From Neobacillus cucumis (GTDB taxonomy: Bacteria; Bacillota; Bacilli; Bacillales; Cytobacillaceae), in the NCBI RefSeq assembly GCF_016908975.1, contig NZ_JAFBEX010000012.1:62001-126000 (forward strand): a stretch of DNA of 64,000 nucleotides, in the 5' to 3' direction. Both the position numbers and the translations under genes were made by a program. The notes under the pieces were generated by a model that did not search any database, was not told where the DNA came from, and saw only the letters and a program-made list of their open reading frames with translations. Positions 46,408-55,937 of the stretch are shown here, one piece after another; the stretch's first letter is position 1; each line of letters starts with the position of its first letter.

Positions 46408-47493
46408 TTATTGTTTCTCTTTTAGGATAAAGTTTTGTGTGAAATATTTTTCATAAACTCCTACGCCAAGATGAGAGTATCCTTTGTATAGTAATGAATC
46501 ACGATGCTCTTTACTATTAAGCCACCCTTCCACTACGGCAGGTCCGTCCGTATAATTAGCTGCAATATTTTCCCCAGCAGATTGATAGGCAACTTTGGCC
46601 GTTTTTAAACGATTGGCTAAATCACCAAATTTCTTAGAGGTATGAGAAAAATCATTATTTTCAGCCATATCTTTACTATGTTCAAACGCTACTTCCGATG
46701 TCTTTTCATCCCACACTAAAGGTTTTACGTTATGACTTATTCTTAGGGCATTGGTGATATCAAAAATTTGCTGCTCCGTACCTTGATCCACTATATTCAT
46801 TGCTTCTTCGCTTAATACAGGTGGTTTAATAAGCTGACCATGATAAACAAGTTCATAAGGACGCTGTTTCACTAAGGTTTCTGCGTCAAGAAAACGAACA
46901 CTCGAAAGATTCCCCGTAAATTTATCAATATATAACTGTACAAAAATATCACCTAGCTGTACCATTGGTCGAAGATTTAAGTCGGTATCATTCAATTCGA
47001 AACGATATGTATTCCCATTCACATCTAGATTAATATTCGTATCAAAAAATTGCGTATTAAATATTTCTTCGACCGGCTGACCAATTTCAAAAGGAGCAAC
47101 ATCCAGATTTTCTCCAAGTGCAAAAATGGTTACAATTCGTTTATTTTCAACCCCTACTTGTAAGTAACGGTTGTAGTTCTCATTATAGATATACCATTGA
47201 TACCCGTACATGGATTCGTCAATTCTTTTTGGAGTTCCATAATCTTTTTCAAGTATTGAAATATCCTGTCCAATTAATAGGGCTAATCCTTCCTTGGGCT
47301 TCTCTAACGGTGCTTGACTCCCATCTGTTTGATTCGGTTCCTGTGGCATGGGTTGTTTCATTTCTGATGTATGATCTTCCTTAATTAGGACCTTACTATT
47401 ATCATTTTGCCCATTTATACTAACGTAAAAACCGATTGTCAGGAAAACAACTGAGAGTATTAAGATTCTGCTTAGAGTACGCAGGGCACTCAC
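46408..47493 (-). CDS. ylbC: YlbC, exported CAP/SCP-domain protein
   Basis: Secreted or membrane-anchored CAP-superfamily protein of 361 residues. N-terminal hydrophobic segment (residues ~6-24, ILILSVVFLTIGFYV) is probably a signal or anchor. A Pro/Gln-rich linker follows, then an intermediate domain (TPKRIDESMYGYQWYIYNENYNRYLQVG). The C-terminal CAP domain (residues ~240-355) has ALRISHNVKPLVWDEKTSEVAFEHSKDMAENNDFSHTS and the AGENIAAN and EGWLNSKEHRDSLLY motifs. The start is a GTG at 47493 with a weak ribosome site, so the N-terminus is uncertain. Role unknown. Confidence 0.9.
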   Translation of the reverse strand: MSALRTLSRILILSVVFLTIGFYVSINGQNDNSKVLIKEDHTSEMKQPMPQEPNQTDGSQAPLEKPKEGLALLIGQDISILEKDYGTPKRIDESMYGYQWYIYNENYNRYLQVGVENKRIVTIFALGENLDVAPFEIGQPVEEIFNTQFFDTNINLDVNGNTYRFELNDTDLNLRPMVQLGDIFVQLYIDKFTGNLSSVRFLDAETLVKQRPYELVYHGQLIKPPVLSEEAMNIVDQGTEQQIFDITNALRISHNVKPLVWDEKTSEVAFEHSKDMAENNDFSHTSKKFGDLANRLKTAKVAYQSAGENIAANYTDGPAVVEGWLNSKEHRDSLLYKGYSHLGVGVYEKYFTQNFILKEKQ

Positions 47494-47606
47494 CTCTCTA
47501 TAACAATTTCTATCATTATATGTATTGATAAAATAATTATATCATTTATATTCTGAATAGTAAGAGTCATAATCAAAAATGTCAAATTCCTTACATTTTA
47601 AAAATA

Positions 47607-47636
47607 AAACAGGTACCGGATGTACCTGCTTTTAAG
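47607..47636 (-). terminator. Terminator after ylbB
   Basis: GCAGGTACA / TGTACCTGC-type stem (mismatched loop) with U-run on the minus strand. Confidence 0.75.
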
Positions 47637-47664
47637 AAGAAATTTTAATATTTATATAATAATT

Positions 47665-48096
47665 TTAATGCCTGCTATCATAGTTTTGTTCGGAAATTTC
47701 ACTAAGTGCTTGCTTTGCCTGATCATCGGTTAATTCACGAATAGCAAAATCTCCAAGTGAAACAATGCCCACCAATTTATCATTTTCTACAACAGGTAAG
47801 CGGCGAATCTGATGGTCCGCCATTAATTTAGCCGCTTCTCTAGTAGACATTTCTGGAGTTACTGTTACCAATTCTTTACTCATAATATCTTCTACTTTAG
47901 TTGAACCTGGATGTTTTTCAGCCACACCTCTAATCACAATATCACGGTCTGTAATCATGCCAACAATTTTTTCCTTATCAACAATTGGTATGGCTCCAAC
48001 ATTAAGTTCTTTCATCTTAACAGCAACTTCAAACATATTATCTAATAAAGTACAACATTCGATCTCATCAGTCATAATATCACGAATCTTTTCCAT
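47665..48096 (-). CDS. ylbB: YlbB, tandem CBS-domain protein
   Basis: Stand-alone pair of CBS domains, 143 residues, usually binding adenosine nucleotides or SAM. First domain: IRDIMTDEIECCTLLDNMFEVAVKMKELNVGAIPIVDKEKIVGMITDRDIVIRG in two halves; second: VEDIMSKELVTVTPEMSTREAAKLMADHQIRRLPVVENDKLVGIVSLGDFA. No effector domain is attached. Name follows position next to ylbC. The family is certain; ligand unknown. Confidence 0.9.
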   Translation of the reverse strand: MEKIRDIMTDEIECCTLLDNMFEVAVKMKELNVGAIPIVDKEKIVGMITDRDIVIRGVAEKHPGSTKVEDIMSKELVTVTPEMSTREAAKLMADHQIRRLPVVENDKLVGIVSLGDFAIRELTDDQAKQALSEISEQNYDSRH

Positions 48097-48282
48097 ATTT
48101 CTTCCTCCAAAGTCTATTTATTCCCTTTTCACTAGTAGGCTTTACCAATGCAAGCGGTTTTATTCGCTCAAATCTATACATTGCAAGTTGAAACAATTTC
48201 AACTATTATTAAATTGAATTGTATTTTCTTTCAATACTCAGGAACAAAGGAATAGGGACACTGTTTTTAGGAGGGATTATGG

Positions 48283-48642
48283 ATGAAATTCGAGAATACT
48301 GGAATTGAACAATTAAAGGCGGACTTAAACCGTTTAGATGATGTCATGCATGAATACGGTTTAGTTCGGGCCGGACAATGGGATTATGACCGGGTTACAT
48401 ACGACCGCAAATTTGAACTAAAAGAAGGCGTCTTTTATCTTCGCGTTCAAGGTTATGCAGTTCAAGGGGATGTCGATACGTTTAAGGCCATCATTCAATT
48501 GCTTACTCCACTTTTAGGGAAACATTATTACCCACACGGTGTAGAATATGGTGAAGGTGAGAACTTCCCTGCCTCTCTTGTTAATCAGTGCAAACAAATC
48601 ATCGAAAAAATTAAAGAAGAAGTTAGTCAATTTGCCATTTAA
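48283..48642 (+). CDS. YugN-like protein
   Basis: Small soluble protein of 119 residues of the YugN family (MKFENTGIEQLKADLNRLDDVMHEYGLVRAGQWDYDRVTYDRKFELK in halves; LGKHYYPHGVEYGEGENFP). No function is known for the family. A perfect AGGAGGGATTATGG ribosome site precedes the ATG. It has its own terminator just after the stop. Divergent from ylbB. Confidence 0.88.
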   Translation: MKFENTGIEQLKADLNRLDDVMHEYGLVRAGQWDYDRVTYDRKFELKEGVFYLRVQGYAVQGDVDTFKAIIQLLTPLLGKHYYPHGVEYGEGENFPASLVNQCKQIIEKIKEEVSQFAI

Positions 48643-48649
48643 ATTAAGT

Positions 48650-48683
48650 AAAGGTGTATGGGTTAATAACCATACACCTTTTA
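48650..48683 (+). terminator. Terminator after the YugN-like gene
   Basis: AAAGGTGTATGG / CCATACACCTTT stem with U-run. Confidence 0.9.
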
Positions 48684-48735
48684 TTATAAAAGCTTAATTC
48701 AATTAGACTGTTCACACTCTGTATCCAAGAGTCGT

Positions 48736-49200
48736 TTAAAATCCAAGAATCGCCTTAATCATGGAAGTGGTCTCTCCACCCTTATAAAAAACATATAACA
48801 AAAGGTAAACGACAACACCTGTAATCGCAGTAAAAAACCAAATAAAACTTGTAATCGGACCGAGCTTGCGATGAATGGGCAAGTTATTCTTATATCCTGT
48901 TATTAAAGAAATAAGACCAAAAACTGCACCAACCGTTGCTAGTGTAATGTGAAAAACTAAAAATATAGTGTAATAAACCTTAACATGAGCAGGTCCACCA
49001 AAAGAGGTGTTCCCGATAAAAACTGTTCTTGTTGCATAAATAATAAAAAAGATAAGAGCAAAAACCCCAGCTGTAAACATGGTTTTTCTATGGGCATCAA
49101 TTTTTCTTTGTTTTATTTGCCACCAGCCAATGGCAACGGTAATGGCACTTAATACAATAAAAGTTGTACTGATCGTCGGTAACACGGGCAAAGAATTCAT
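48736..49200 (-). CDS. ctaM: CtaM/YozB-type DUF420 oxidase assembly protein
   Basis: DUF420 membrane protein, 154 residues, with four membrane helices (about 5-22, 38-56, 70-97, 118-140) and conserved histidines (KIDAHRKTMF, FLVFHITLATVG). Relatives called CtaM or YozB are required for assembly of heme-copper oxidases. It sits downstream of ctaG in the same orientation, so a role with the caa3 oxidase is likely. Assignment by membrane pattern and position; I prefer this name with moderate certainty. Confidence 0.75.
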   Translation of the reverse strand: MNSLPVLPTISTTFIVLSAITVAIGWWQIKQRKIDAHRKTMFTAGVFALIFFIIYATRTVFIGNTSFGGPAHVKVYYTIFLVFHITLATVGAVFGLISLITGYKNNLPIHRKLGPITSFIWFFTAITGVVVYLLLYVFYKGGETTSMIKAILGF

Positions 49201-49279
49201 TATAGATCCTCTCTTCTTAATATTTCTACTCTTATTTTAGAGTAGTTAAACATTCATTTCAAATAATATCCGTAGTTAA

Positions 49280-49310
49280 AAAATAAAACTCCCATTTATA
49301 GGGAGTTATT
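49280..49310 (-). terminator. Terminator after ctaG
   Basis: AACTCCC / GGGAGTT stem with A/T-rich tail; the ctaG stop overlaps the hairpin. Confidence 0.7.
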
Positions 49311-50211
49311 CAATAGTAGGATTTAATAAATGCTTCTTCATTTCACGTTCTGATTCTTCTTGGTCATTTCGATACCACTCAAAGAATACTTGCCCTAATA
49401 CAACGGCAAATATCACTTCTTGTATAATCTTCATTACAACTCCGCCCAGCCTTTGGTCATCCACAAGTGTCATTGAGCTAAATAGTTCTGGACCGCTTAG
49501 ATTTAGTTCTGCAAAGGTAGAGGAGCCTACGCATAAACTCATTGCTTGCCCCCACACTCTTGGATCATGATAGGTCGCATAGAGGGAAGTATCTGAAAAG
49601 ATTATGAGTGCACAAGCAGGGGTAATTAGGATACTGTTAACAAAAATAAAGGCTACTTTTTTAATCCCGTTTAATGACCTATACTCTGGCAACGGACAAA
49701 TCAGTAACCACCACATAAAGATAGCCAATACAAATAAAAGGATTGAATATCCAGCATGGAGAAACCTGTTTTGCATCACGTGATCAAAAACAATTGGAAT
49801 ATGGTAAAAAGAGAAGAAACCATTAAATAACAGTAAAGCAACGACTGGTTTGGTAAATAACCTAAAAACAGGCTTCACGATATTCAAATTTAGAAACCAT
49901 CTCCAAAGCCAAGATGGAATGGCTAATATGAATAGGGGTGGAACTAGAAAAACAAAGAGAACCATCGAAATCCCATGAATATAAAACACTAGATGTCCCA
50001 TTAAATCTAATGGAGAACCTTTAACTGTATACAATAACCCCATCCCTGTTATAAAAAGGATTATTTGTTTTACGCTTAATGGTTCACTGTCAGGGAAATA
50101 CTTTCTAAATTTGGTTGTAATGAGAAAAAAGACTGCAGTTAATACAAGTAATATAACTAAAAAGTACGGGCTCCAAAGAGCTTTAAAACCAAAAATATCT
50201 AAAGAAAGCAC
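49306..50211 (-). CDS. ctaG: CtaG, cytochrome caa3 assembly protein
   Basis: Polytopic membrane protein of 301 residues, required for active caa3 oxidase in B. subtilis (family Caa3_CtaG). About seven hydrophobic segments. Family stretches: GHLVFYIHGISMVLFVFLVPPLFILAIPSWLWRWF and CPLPEYRSLNGIKKVAFIFVNSILITPACALIIFSDTSLY in halves. The GTG at 50211 is preceded by GAGGTGATTTTACG. It follows ctaF after a terminator, so it may be partly separate. Confidence 0.92.
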   Translation of the reverse strand: MLSLDIFGFKALWSPYFLVILLVLTAVFFLITTKFRKYFPDSEPLSVKQIILFITGMGLLYTVKGSPLDLMGHLVFYIHGISMVLFVFLVPPLFILAIPSWLWRWFLNLNIVKPVFRLFTKPVVALLLFNGFFSFYHIPIVFDHVMQNRFLHAGYSILLFVLAIFMWWLLICPLPEYRSLNGIKKVAFIFVNSILITPACALIIFSDTSLYATYHDPRVWGQAMSLCVGSSTFAELNLSGPELFSSMTLVDDQRLGGVVMKIIQEVIFAVVLGQVFFEWYRNDQEESEREMKKHLLNPTIE

Positions 50212-50270
50212 CGTAAAATCACCTCTATAATAGAAAATTGACCACGCATAGATTGCATTTCCTTAAAAAG

Positions 50271-50296
50271 AAAAATCGGCAAAAAGCCGATTTTTC
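50271..50296. terminator. Terminator after ctaF
   Basis: AAAAATCGGC / GCCGATTTTT stem with A/U-runs on both sides; ends the ctaC-D-E-F message. Confidence 0.92.
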
Positions 50297-50309
50297 TTTC
50301 GTTCAATTA

Positions 50310-50645
50310 TTACCACCAAATAATGGTGCTAAATGTTAAAATCGCAGTTAATCCTACAAATAAACCTGAAAATAGGAATAAAGTTGGCGCTTCATGTCCT
50401 TTATGGCTCATATGCATAAAATAAAATAATTGGAAAACAACCTGAACTGCCGCTAATAAAACGATAAATGGTACAGTAAACCATTGAGTAGTTCCTTTCA
50501 TAGCAACAGCACCGAAGGCGACTAATGTTAAGAATAACATTAAAGCAAACGAAATAACTTGATGGCGCATTTCTTCAGCACTTTTTTTACGCCGGTATTC
50601 TAAATCCACTCTTGGGTTATCTGAGCTTAATGGCTGATTTGTCAT
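50310..50645 (-). CDS. ctaF: Cytochrome c oxidase subunit IV (CtaF)
   Basis: Small membrane subunit of the caa3 oxidase, 111 residues. N-terminal charged segment (DNPRVDLEYRRKKSAEEMRHQVISFALM) followed by three membrane helices, with the family LAAVQVVFQLFYFMHMSHK. It lies two bases after the ctaE stop and ends in a strong terminator. B. subtilis has the same ctaC-D-E-F order. Identification firm. Confidence 0.93.
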   Translation of the reverse strand: MTNQPLSSDNPRVDLEYRRKKSAEEMRHQVISFALMLFLTLVAFGAVAMKGTTQWFTVPFIVLLAAVQVVFQLFYFMHMSHKGHEAPTLFLFSGLFVGLTAILTFSTIIWW

Positions 50646-50646
50646 T

Positions 50647-51273
50647 TTATCCCACCATCCCCATTAAATATACTACCGTAAAGATAAATACCCAAACTAC
50701 GTCAATAAAATGCCAATAAAGGCTGGCAACATAAAATTTAGGTGCGTTGTAAAGATTTAGCCCTCGTTTAGAGTTTCTTATCATTAAGGTTAAAATCCAA
50801 CACAACCCAAAGGCAACGTGGCCTCCATGGAAGCCAACCAGTGCATAAAAAGCAGAACCAAACGCACTGCTGGTAAACGTATGACCTTCATGAACATAAT
50901 TTGTAAATTCGTATACCTCACTGGCTAGGAACCCTAAACCTAATAAGACTGTAATGCCAAACCAAAACATCATTTTTTTGAAAGCAAAGTTTTTCATGTG
51001 GTATATTGCATAAACACTTGTTATCGAGCTTGTTAATAAAAGCATCGTCGCAAGAAATGTTAATGGAAGTTCAAATAAATCCTTTGCTAGTGGCAGACTA
51101 GTATTTGGTACCTTATCCTTCAATGCAAGATAGGTGGCAAAGAGAGAGGCGAATAAAACGGTCTCTCCCCCTAAGAATAACCAAAAACCAATAAATTTAT
51201 TTTTTGCTTCAAGGGTCGATCTTTCCGGCTCAGCAGGCCATGTTTCAAACGTCATCTTATCATCAGCGTGCAT
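50647..51273 (-). CDS. ctaE: Cytochrome c oxidase subunit III (CtaE)
   Basis: Membrane subunit III, 208 residues with five membrane helices. Family parts: FIGFWLFLGGETVLFASLFATYLALK, HEGHTFTSSAFGSAFYALVGFHGGHVAFGLCWILTL in pieces, and LYWHFIDVVWVFIFTVVYLMG at the end. The start overlaps the ctaD stop by one base (TAATG), which indicates coupled translation. Part of the caa3 oxidase. Confidence 0.95.
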   Translation of the reverse strand: MHADDKMTFETWPAEPERSTLEAKNKFIGFWLFLGGETVLFASLFATYLALKDKVPNTSLPLAKDLFELPLTFLATMLLLTSSITSVYAIYHMKNFAFKKMMFWFGITVLLGLGFLASEVYEFTNYVHEGHTFTSSAFGSAFYALVGFHGGHVAFGLCWILTLMIRNSKRGLNLYNAPKFYVASLYWHFIDVVWVFIFTVVYLMGMVG

Positions 51274-53138
51274 TATGCCTTAGCCCCCTTTTCCTCCTGT
51301 AATTCCTCTTTATGGATATGGAATCCATGATCATCTTTAACCGAACGAGTAAACAATGAACCAAATGTGATTAGGAGACCAATAATTATGACAGGCACTG
51401 ACCATGAAACTTTATCGGCATGATGTAATGCTCCAAATGCCGCGATGAAAAGTCCGAATGCAGTCACAAATGGAATGAAAGAAGAATTAGGCATATGAAT
51501 ATCACCAATCGGCTCTGCAGGTGTCATTCCTTTTTTACCGTCCATTTTTTCAATCCAATAAGCATCTAATCCACGAACTAACGGTAGTTGTTTAAAGTTG
51601 TAGAATGGCGGTGGCGATGAAATTGCCCATTCAAGTGTTCGACCATCCCCCCATGGATCATTGCCAACTTTAACATTTTTAACGGAAGTCGCAACGATGT
51701 TAAAGAGCATAACTAGAATTGCAACACCCATAAAAGCGGCTCCAATAGAACTTACCATGTTAGCTGTTTCAAACCCTTGACCTGGGAGGTATGTGAAGAC
51801 ACGACGCGGCATGCCCCAAAGACCTAAGAAATGCTGAATAAAGAATGTTAAATGGAAGCCAATAAAGAAGAGCCAGAATGTAATTTTCCCTAACTTCTCA
51901 CTTAACATGGTTCCAAACATTTTAGGCCACCAAAGATGTGTCCCTGCTAAAACAGCGAACACAACCCCACCAACAATTACATAGTGAAAGTGAGCAACTA
52001 CAAAGTAAGTATCATGATATTGATAGTCGGCTGCAGCTGCAGCTAGCATTACCCCTGTAACACCACCCATTACAAATGAAGGGATAAATGCAAAGGCATA
52101 AAGCATAGGAGTAGTGAATTTAACACTACCACCCCACATAGTAAATAACCAGTTAAAAATCTTAATACCTGTTGGTACCCCGATTGCCATCGTTGCTACA
52201 GCAAAAATAGCATTTGCAACAGGTCCTAAACCTGTGGTGAACATATGGTGAGCCCATACCATGAATCCTAAGAAACCGATTAATACTGTCGCAAATACCA
52301 TGGACGAATAACCGAAAAGACGCTTTCTTGAAAATATCGCGAAGATTTCTGAAAATATTCCAAAAGCCGGAAGAATTAAGATATAAACTTCAGGGTGGCC
52401 GAAAATCCAGAAAAGGTGTTCCCAAATAACAGTATTACCGCCCATTGTTACATCAAAGAAATTTCCTCCAAACATACGGTCAAACATCATCAAAGTTAAA
52501 CCGACAGTAAATGGGGGGAAGGCGAATAAGATTAAGGCAGATGCAACAAATGTTGTCCATGTGAACAGTGGCATCCTCATATATGTCATGCCCGGTGCAC
52601 GCATATTAATAATGGTTACTAGGAAGTTGATTCCGCCAATCAATGTCCCAATACCAGCAATCTGTAAACCTAACACATAAAAATCAATTCCGTGTCCTTT
52701 AGAGTGGAGTGCAAGTGAAGCATATGATGTCCACCCAGCATCTGGAGCCCCTCCCATGAACCATGATAAGTTAAGGAAGATTCCACCAAAGAAAAACAAC
52801 CAAAACCCTAGAGCGTTTACATACGGGAACGCAACGTCACGTGCACCGATTTGTAAAGGCATAACAGCATTCATAAATCCAAAGAGGAGCGGCATGGCTG
52901 CTAAGAAAATCATCGTTGTTCCGTGCATGGTAATAATCTCGTTAAATGCACCTGCACTAACAAAGTCATTATTAGGTACTGCAAGCTGGATCCTGATGAA
53001 AACGGCTTCTAGCCCCCCGACTAAGAAGAAAAATCCGCCTGCCATCATATATAGGATTGCGATTTTTTTATGGTCAACAGTGGTTAAAAAGTCCCATACT
53101 GTTGCGCCAAACCCCTTTTTTTGAGCAATGGTACTCAC
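51273..53138 (-). CDS. ctaD: Cytochrome c oxidase subunit I (CtaD)
   Basis: Catalytic subunit of the caa3-type heme-copper oxidase, which reduces oxygen and pumps protons across the membrane. It has 621 residues, with at least twelve helices and an extra C-terminal hydrophobic part. Cu-B/heme ligands: WIFGHPEVYILILPAFGI (His-x3-Tyr pair with Glu of the proton path), WAHHMF (two histidines), and TYFVVAHFHYVIVGG (two histidines). The low-spin heme A His is in HGTTMIFLAAMP. Next gene ctaC supplies CuA and cytochrome c. Certain. Confidence 0.98.
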   Translation of the reverse strand: MSTIAQKKGFGATVWDFLTTVDHKKIAILYMMAGGFFFLVGGLEAVFIRIQLAVPNNDFVSAGAFNEIITMHGTTMIFLAAMPLLFGFMNAVMPLQIGARDVAFPYVNALGFWLFFFGGIFLNLSWFMGGAPDAGWTSYASLALHSKGHGIDFYVLGLQIAGIGTLIGGINFLVTIINMRAPGMTYMRMPLFTWTTFVASALILFAFPPFTVGLTLMMFDRMFGGNFFDVTMGGNTVIWEHLFWIFGHPEVYILILPAFGIFSEIFAIFSRKRLFGYSSMVFATVLIGFLGFMVWAHHMFTTGLGPVANAIFAVATMAIGVPTGIKIFNWLFTMWGGSVKFTTPMLYAFAFIPSFVMGGVTGVMLAAAAADYQYHDTYFVVAHFHYVIVGGVVFAVLAGTHLWWPKMFGTMLSEKLGKITFWLFFIGFHLTFFIQHFLGLWGMPRRVFTYLPGQGFETANMVSSIGAAFMGVAILVMLFNIVATSVKNVKVGNDPWGDGRTLEWAISSPPPFYNFKQLPLVRGLDAYWIEKMDGKKGMTPAEPIGDIHMPNSSFIPFVTAFGLFIAAFGALHHADKVSWSVPVIIIGLLITFGSLFTRSVKDDHGFHIHKEELQEEKGAKA

Positions 53139-53168
53139 AATTTTACCTCCCTTTCAAAAAATTCCCCT

Positions 53169-54233
53169 TTATTTCTGAACCTTTAAGCTCAATAAATAAT
53201 CTGCTAAGTTATTGAGATCCTCTTCTGTCAGATTTTCTGCGTTGTACTTACCTGTCATCATATTACCTGGCTTATAGGTTTCAGGATTTTTAATCCAATT
53301 TTTAATTTCTTCTTTATTATGAGCTAAAATCCCCGCAACACGCGATCTGTCACCAAAGTTCGTTAAGTTAGGTGCAACACGAGCAGTGTCCGGCATTTTA
53401 TTTGCAGGTGTTACAGCATGACAGCCAATACAGCTCTTATTAAATATTTCTTGCCCCTTTGCTGCTGACGCTGAAGTTGCTTTTTGTGGTGCTTTTACAT
53501 TCTGCATCGCTGTAACCCAGGCATTAAATTTATCACGGCTCATGGCTTTAACTTTAAAGTCCATTAAGGCATGTGATGGACCGCAAAGCTCCGCACATTT
53601 CCCATAAAAAAGATTTCCGGCTTCATTTGCACGCTTGTTATCAAATTCCAACCAAAACTTATTCACATTATCAGTATTGGTATCCATTTTACCGCCGACA
53701 GCCGGTATCCAGAATGAGTGTTTAACATCCATTGACTTTAAGCTAAAATACACTTTTTCATTTGTAGGAACGACTAATTCCTGACTAGTCACAATTTTTT
53801 GACCAGGGTATTCAAAATCCCACCAATATAAATGCGATCTTACATTTACAACAAGGGCCTTTGAATTCTTTTTATCCATCTGGTCCACATTTGCAAGTTT
53901 AAAGGTTGAGGCAACAGTTGGAACAGCCAAAATGAGAAGTAATAAAATCGGAATTGTTGTCCAAATAATTTCTAATCGATGACTTCCCTCAACTTGCTTG
54001 GGAATGGTATCGTCTTTTCTTCTAAAACGGATAAATACTAAAACAAAAATCACTACAACTACTAGGATTACTCCGACCATAACATAGGTACTTAATTTCA
54101 TTAGATCGTATTCCATGTCTGCAACTTCACCGGCTGGTTGTAAAGCAGATAAATATGGTTTTCCACACCCGGAGAGTATAAGCGCTAAAATCGCAAATAA
54201 CGAAATCAGACGCCACTTTGCAAGCCTTTTCAT
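53169..54233 (-). CDS. ctaC: Cytochrome c oxidase subunit II fused to cytochrome c (CtaC)
   Basis: CuA-bearing subunit with a covalent cytochrome c, 354 residues. N-terminal lipoprotein-type signal ends LILSGC, so Cys23 would be lipidated. Two membrane helices follow (YVMVGVILVVVVIFVLVF; IPILLLLILAVPTVA). CuA site: DVKHSFWIPAVG histidine, and YGKCAELCGPSHALMDF with two Cys, Glu, His and Met. C-terminal cytochrome c domain has CIGCH (haem motif) and a distal Met expected in NMMTGK. The domain makes this a caa3 oxidase. A 200-base gap separates it from ctaB. Confidence 0.97.
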   Translation of the reverse strand: MKRLAKWRLISLFAILALILSGCGKPYLSALQPAGEVADMEYDLMKLSTYVMVGVILVVVVIFVLVFIRFRRKDDTIPKQVEGSHRLEIIWTTIPILLLLILAVPTVASTFKLANVDQMDKKNSKALVVNVRSHLYWWDFEYPGQKIVTSQELVVPTNEKVYFSLKSMDVKHSFWIPAVGGKMDTNTDNVNKFWLEFDNKRANEAGNLFYGKCAELCGPSHALMDFKVKAMSRDKFNAWVTAMQNVKAPQKATSASAAKGQEIFNKSCIGCHAVTPANKMPDTARVAPNLTNFGDRSRVAGILAHNKEEIKNWIKNPETYKPGNMMTGKYNAENLTEEDLNNLADYLLSLKVQK

Positions 54234-54433
54234 GCTTAATCAAACCCCTCTTTCGTTTTTGAATTCTGATGAATATACTGTTTGGTCAAAGAAGTATGTA
54301 AGTTGATTCTCCCCTTCATCAGTATTAGGTGGGCAGCTGTTTTTATTTATATGTATATGACCGCCGTCCATCAACTAATTAGGAAAAAGAACAGACAACC
54401 TTTCTTTTTCCTGGTTTGAATCTGTGGGCAAAA

Positions 54434-55372
54434 CTAAATTAATGTTACTATAACCATCGCCACAAAAATAATTGTTAAATATTGCAAAGAATAGACAAAC
54501 ATTAGTTTCGCCCACTTAATGTCATCTTTGACTCTATATCCATAAATCCCTAATACTAACCAGCCGATATTTAAAACGGTAGCTAGAATTAGAAATAGGA
54601 TTCCTAGTTTAGCAAGAAAAAATGGGATTGGTAGAAGAAGCGCTACCCACACAATAATGTGGATTTTGGTTGTTTTAAAACCTTTCACAACTGGCAGCAT
54701 TGGAACACCTGCTGCTTTATATTCTTTTACTCTTCTCATAGCAAGAGCATAAAAATGGGGAGGCTGCCAAACAAACATTAGGATAAACAACGCCCAAGCC
54801 ATCGTATCTAAATTGGGATCAACAGCTGCCCAGCCAATTAACGGAGGCACAGCACCTGAAATGCTTCCAATAATTGTATTAGATACCAATTGTCTTTTAG
54901 ACCACAGCGTATAGAGAAAAACATAACTAAAAACTCCAAGCAGTCCAATTACTGTTGCAGTCACGGTTGTAAAGAATAAACACAAAGTACCCAGTCCAAT
55001 AAGTAGAATACCAAGTACAAGAACCTTAGCAGGCATGACCTTTCCTGTGACTGTTGGTCTTGATTTGGTCCGTTCCATTAGATGATCAATATCACGGTCA
55101 ACATAGTTATTAATCGCACACGAACCGGCAATAATCAGCGAAGAACCCGCTACGGTTAATAGGATTATGTCTAAATTATTTAAGAAGCTTAATCCAGAAA
55201 AATGCAGTGCCAGCCAAAGACCCGTAAAGGTAGTAATTAAATTAGAATTAACAATTCCTATTTTAATTAGGGCCAGAAAGTCCTTCCATGCAGTAGTTTT
55301 TTCTATCGTTCCATGCAGGCTTGCAGCACCATTTTCTATGGCCGAATCTCCAAAAGCCTTTGAGTTGGACAT
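54434..55372 (-). CDS. ctaB: Heme O synthase, protoheme farnesyltransferase (CtaB)
   Basis: UbiA-superfamily prenyltransferase that adds farnesyl to heme b to give heme O, the precursor of heme A. The product is about 312 residues with eight or nine membrane helices. Aspartate motifs: [23 protein letters not shown] and, after it, [24 protein letters not shown], which bind the prenyl diphosphate. The ATG at 55372 follows GGAGGAAAAATT; a longer open frame begins at 55399 before that site. Divergent from ctaA. Confidence 0.96.
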   Translation of the reverse strand: MSNSKAFGDSAIENGAASLHGTIEKTTAWKDFLALIKIGIVNSNLITTFTGLWLALHFSGLSFLNNLDIILLTVAGSSLIIAGSCAINNYVDRDIDHLMERTKSRPTVTGKVMPAKVLVLGILLIGLGTLCLFFTTVTATVIGLLGVFSYVFLYTLWSKRQLVSNTIIGSISGAVPPLIGWAAVDPNLDTMAWALFILMFVWQPPHFYALAMRRVKEYKAAGVPMLPVVKGFKTTKIHIIVWVALLLPIPFFLAKLGILFLILATVLNIGWLVLGIYGYRVKDDIKWAKLMFVYSLQYLTIIFVAMVIVTLI

Positions 55373-55937
55373 AATTTTTCCTCCTAATCCTACTATCAAA
55401 TATTCACCAAATAAGCGACATCAATACTTCTAGAATTATTAATATATAGTGCTGACTAGGTATATAGATAAACCTTTTTATTGTTTTAAAAATCTATGAC
55501 ATAAATATATTTAAACGAAAAAAGCACATTTCACAAAACACTTTCTCTGTATATTAAATCACATTTTTTACTATTTTTGTGAATTTTTTTCGAATAATTT
55601 TAAGCTAAAATGTGACAAGGAATGAATAAAGTGGTTAATCCTTCCATTTGGTTAGATTATTATTTATTCCTTTTTCCATACTTTTAGCATACCTTTATTG
55701 ATTATTTTACAGTCATAAAATTAAGATTCAACCATTCTCACTATTTTCACAATAATAATAGTGATATATAGTTATTTTTCATCTATTACTTTATTTCTAA
55801 TTATCGGCTAAAATTCTGTTCTTTTTTGGTAATTTTGGTTATGATTAATAGGGACTTTTCAATCTAGTTTCTTTTTCATTAATTATACTGTCAGGATTAA
55901 CCAATGACAAATTATTGAACTTTAAGAGGTGAACTTT
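55373..55937. other. 565-base control region between divergent ctaB and ctaA
   Basis: AT-rich non-coding DNA with no gene. It contains TTTTGTGAA on the minus strand (complement 55530-55538) and TTTGTGAAT on the plus strand (55576-55584) followed by TTTTTTC. Both fit the TTTGTGAA-type box recognised by ResD, the aerobic/anaerobic regulator of ctaA and ctaB in B. subtilis. TATACT at 55884-55889 is a possible ctaA -10, but I cannot define a matching -35. The regulator assignment is inferred. Confidence 0.5.
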
